Positions 6,177-6,895 of a stretch of DNA of 6,895 nt are shown piece by piece. This stretch comes from Pseudomonadales bacterium. Lineage in GTDB: Bacteria > Pseudomonadota > Gammaproteobacteria > Pseudomonadales > Azotimanducaceae. The stretch lies in contig JAPKEK010000114.1 in assembly GCA_028822125.1 (NCBI GenBank), forward strand, positions 1 through 6,895, given 5' to 3'. Each line of letters begins with the position of its first letter. Position 1 is the stretch's first letter. The notes beneath the pieces are model-generated. The model made no database searches and was not told the DNA's origin. It saw nothing but the letters and a program-made list of their open reading frames with translations. A program made the translations under genes and the position numbers.

Positions 6177-6895
6177 TCACACTGAAAACTCAAATCCTGT
6201 ATAGCCATCTTCAACCACCTGGTCACAGATTTCACGGTAAGGGCCAACGCCCGCGGCATACGGCATAAAGACCCTGGGTTTACCTTTTACATTGGCGCCG
6301 AGATACCAGGACCCTCCCTTGGGAAACAGGGTTCCGTTGGCAACGTCATTAACATGACCCACCCACTGTTCCTGGGCCATCTTATCGACTGTGCAAATAC
6401 GAAAACCCTTGTCCTGCATATACGTGATACAGGCCGTAATCCAGTCGACATGCTGCTCAATGGAAACAAGCATATTAGACAATACCGATGGGCTGCCCGG
6501 GCCAGTAATAGTAAACAGGTTGGGGAAACCGTTGACCGACAGGCCCAGGTAACTTTTTGGACCTTCCGACCAGGCATCGCGGAGCTTGACACCACCAGTA
6601 CCAACGATGTTCATTGCCAGCAGAGCGCCTGTCATCGCATCAAACCCGGTAGCCAAAACCAGGGTATCCAATTCAACAAACTCAGCAGCCGTCTGAATGC
6701 CTGTGGCTGTAATCTGTTCTATAGGTGACTGTCTCAGGTTTAGCAATCGCACGTTAGCTCGGTTATAAGTTTCAAAATAATCGATATCGACACAGATTCT
6801 GCGGGTCCCTATAGGATGATTATCCGGGCAAAGTGCAGCTGCCGTGTGCGGATCCTTAACGACCTGCTTTATCTTGTCATGGACAAACTTCTGGA
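6177..6895 (-). CDS. Flavin-containing Baeyer-Villiger monooxygenase, C-terminal part (cut by window edge)
   Basis: The visible 238 codons are the C-terminal portion of a class B flavoprotein monooxygenase that inserts oxygen next to a ketone carbonyl, using FAD and NADPH. The frame stays open to the right edge, so the GTG at 6752 is internal and not the start. Numbering from the first visible residue: HPIGTRRICVD (26-36), YNRAN (43-47), the conserved ATGFD (81-85), GPGSPSVLSN (131-140) followed by SIEQHVDW, and GKPRVFMPY near 204-212. These follow phenylacetone monooxygenase closely, including the PSxLSN active-site loop, rather than Acinetobacter cyclohexanone monooxygenase. The BVMO fingerprint FxGxxxHxxxW, both Rossmann GxGxxG motifs and the active-site arginine must lie beyond the edge and were not seen, so a non-BVMO flavin monooxygenase cannot be wholly excluded. 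It converges on the amidase with 22 bp between stops. Confidence 0.9.
   Translation of the reverse strand, partial: QKFVHDKIKQVVKDPHTAAALCPDNHPIGTRRICVDIDYFETYNRANVRLLNLRQSPIEQITATGIQTAAEFVELDTLVLATGFDAMTGALLAMNIVGTGGVKLRDAWSEGPKSYLGLSVNGFPNLFTITGPGSPSVLSNMLVSIEQHVDWITACITYMQDKGFRICTVDKMAQEQWVGHVNDVANGTLFPKGGSWYLGANVKGKPRVFMPYAAGVGPYREICDQVVEDGYTGFEFSV

Noticed and set aside
6177..6752. Complete 191-aa monooxygenase starting at GTG 6752
   Set aside because: The same frame remains open and BVMO-like through 47 further codons to the window edge, so this GTG is internal.

Overview
The window looks like a piece of a proteobacterial chromosome or metagenomic contig. A gammaproteobacterium from a marine or other lipid-degrading community is my best guess, because the mix of acyl-CoA dehydrogenase, PhyH dioxygenase, PAMO-type Baeyer-Villiger monooxygenase, SDR and amidase is typical of accessory catabolic regions there. 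This is an inference from gene content and roughly even base composition; no marker gene is present. Coding density is high, with six protein genes and no RNA genes, insertion sequences or CRISPR array seen.

Layout. A leftward block of four genes runs SDR oxidoreductase (4572 to 3775), periplasmic 5'-nucleotidase-like metallophosphatase (3775 to 2198), acyl-CoA dehydrogenase (2159 to 984) and phytanoyl-CoA dioxygenase family protein (932 to 39). The first two overlap at TAATG and the remaining gaps are short, so the block is probably one operon. A 139-bp divergent intergenic region (4573-4711) separates it from a rightward amidase (4712-6154). A leftward flavoprotein Baeyer-Villiger monooxygenase, cut by the right edge, converges on the amidase with only 22 bp between the stop codons. 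The left edge holds a 26-bp sequence repeated twice, and the second copy contains the dioxygenase stop codon.

How the genes may work together. The SDR has the active-site spacing of Comamonas 3-alpha-hydroxysteroid dehydrogenase/carbonyl reductase, the monooxygenase resembles phenylacetone monooxygenase, and the acyl-CoA dehydrogenase and PhyH protein act on acyl-CoA or lipid-like molecules. A reasonable but unproved reading is catabolism of a cyclic or steroid/terpenoid-like ketone: alcohol to ketone (SDR), ketone to ester or lactone (BVMO), hydrolysis (possibly the amidase-signature enzyme), then acyl-CoA oxidation and hydroxylation. The exported metallophosphatase fits this scheme least well and has an unusual set of predicted metal ligands.

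Non-coding signals worth noting are a 13-bp perfect inverted repeat inside the metallophosphatase gene at its domain linker, an operator-like dyad overlapping a TTGACA in the divergent region, and an extended -10-like element in the same region.
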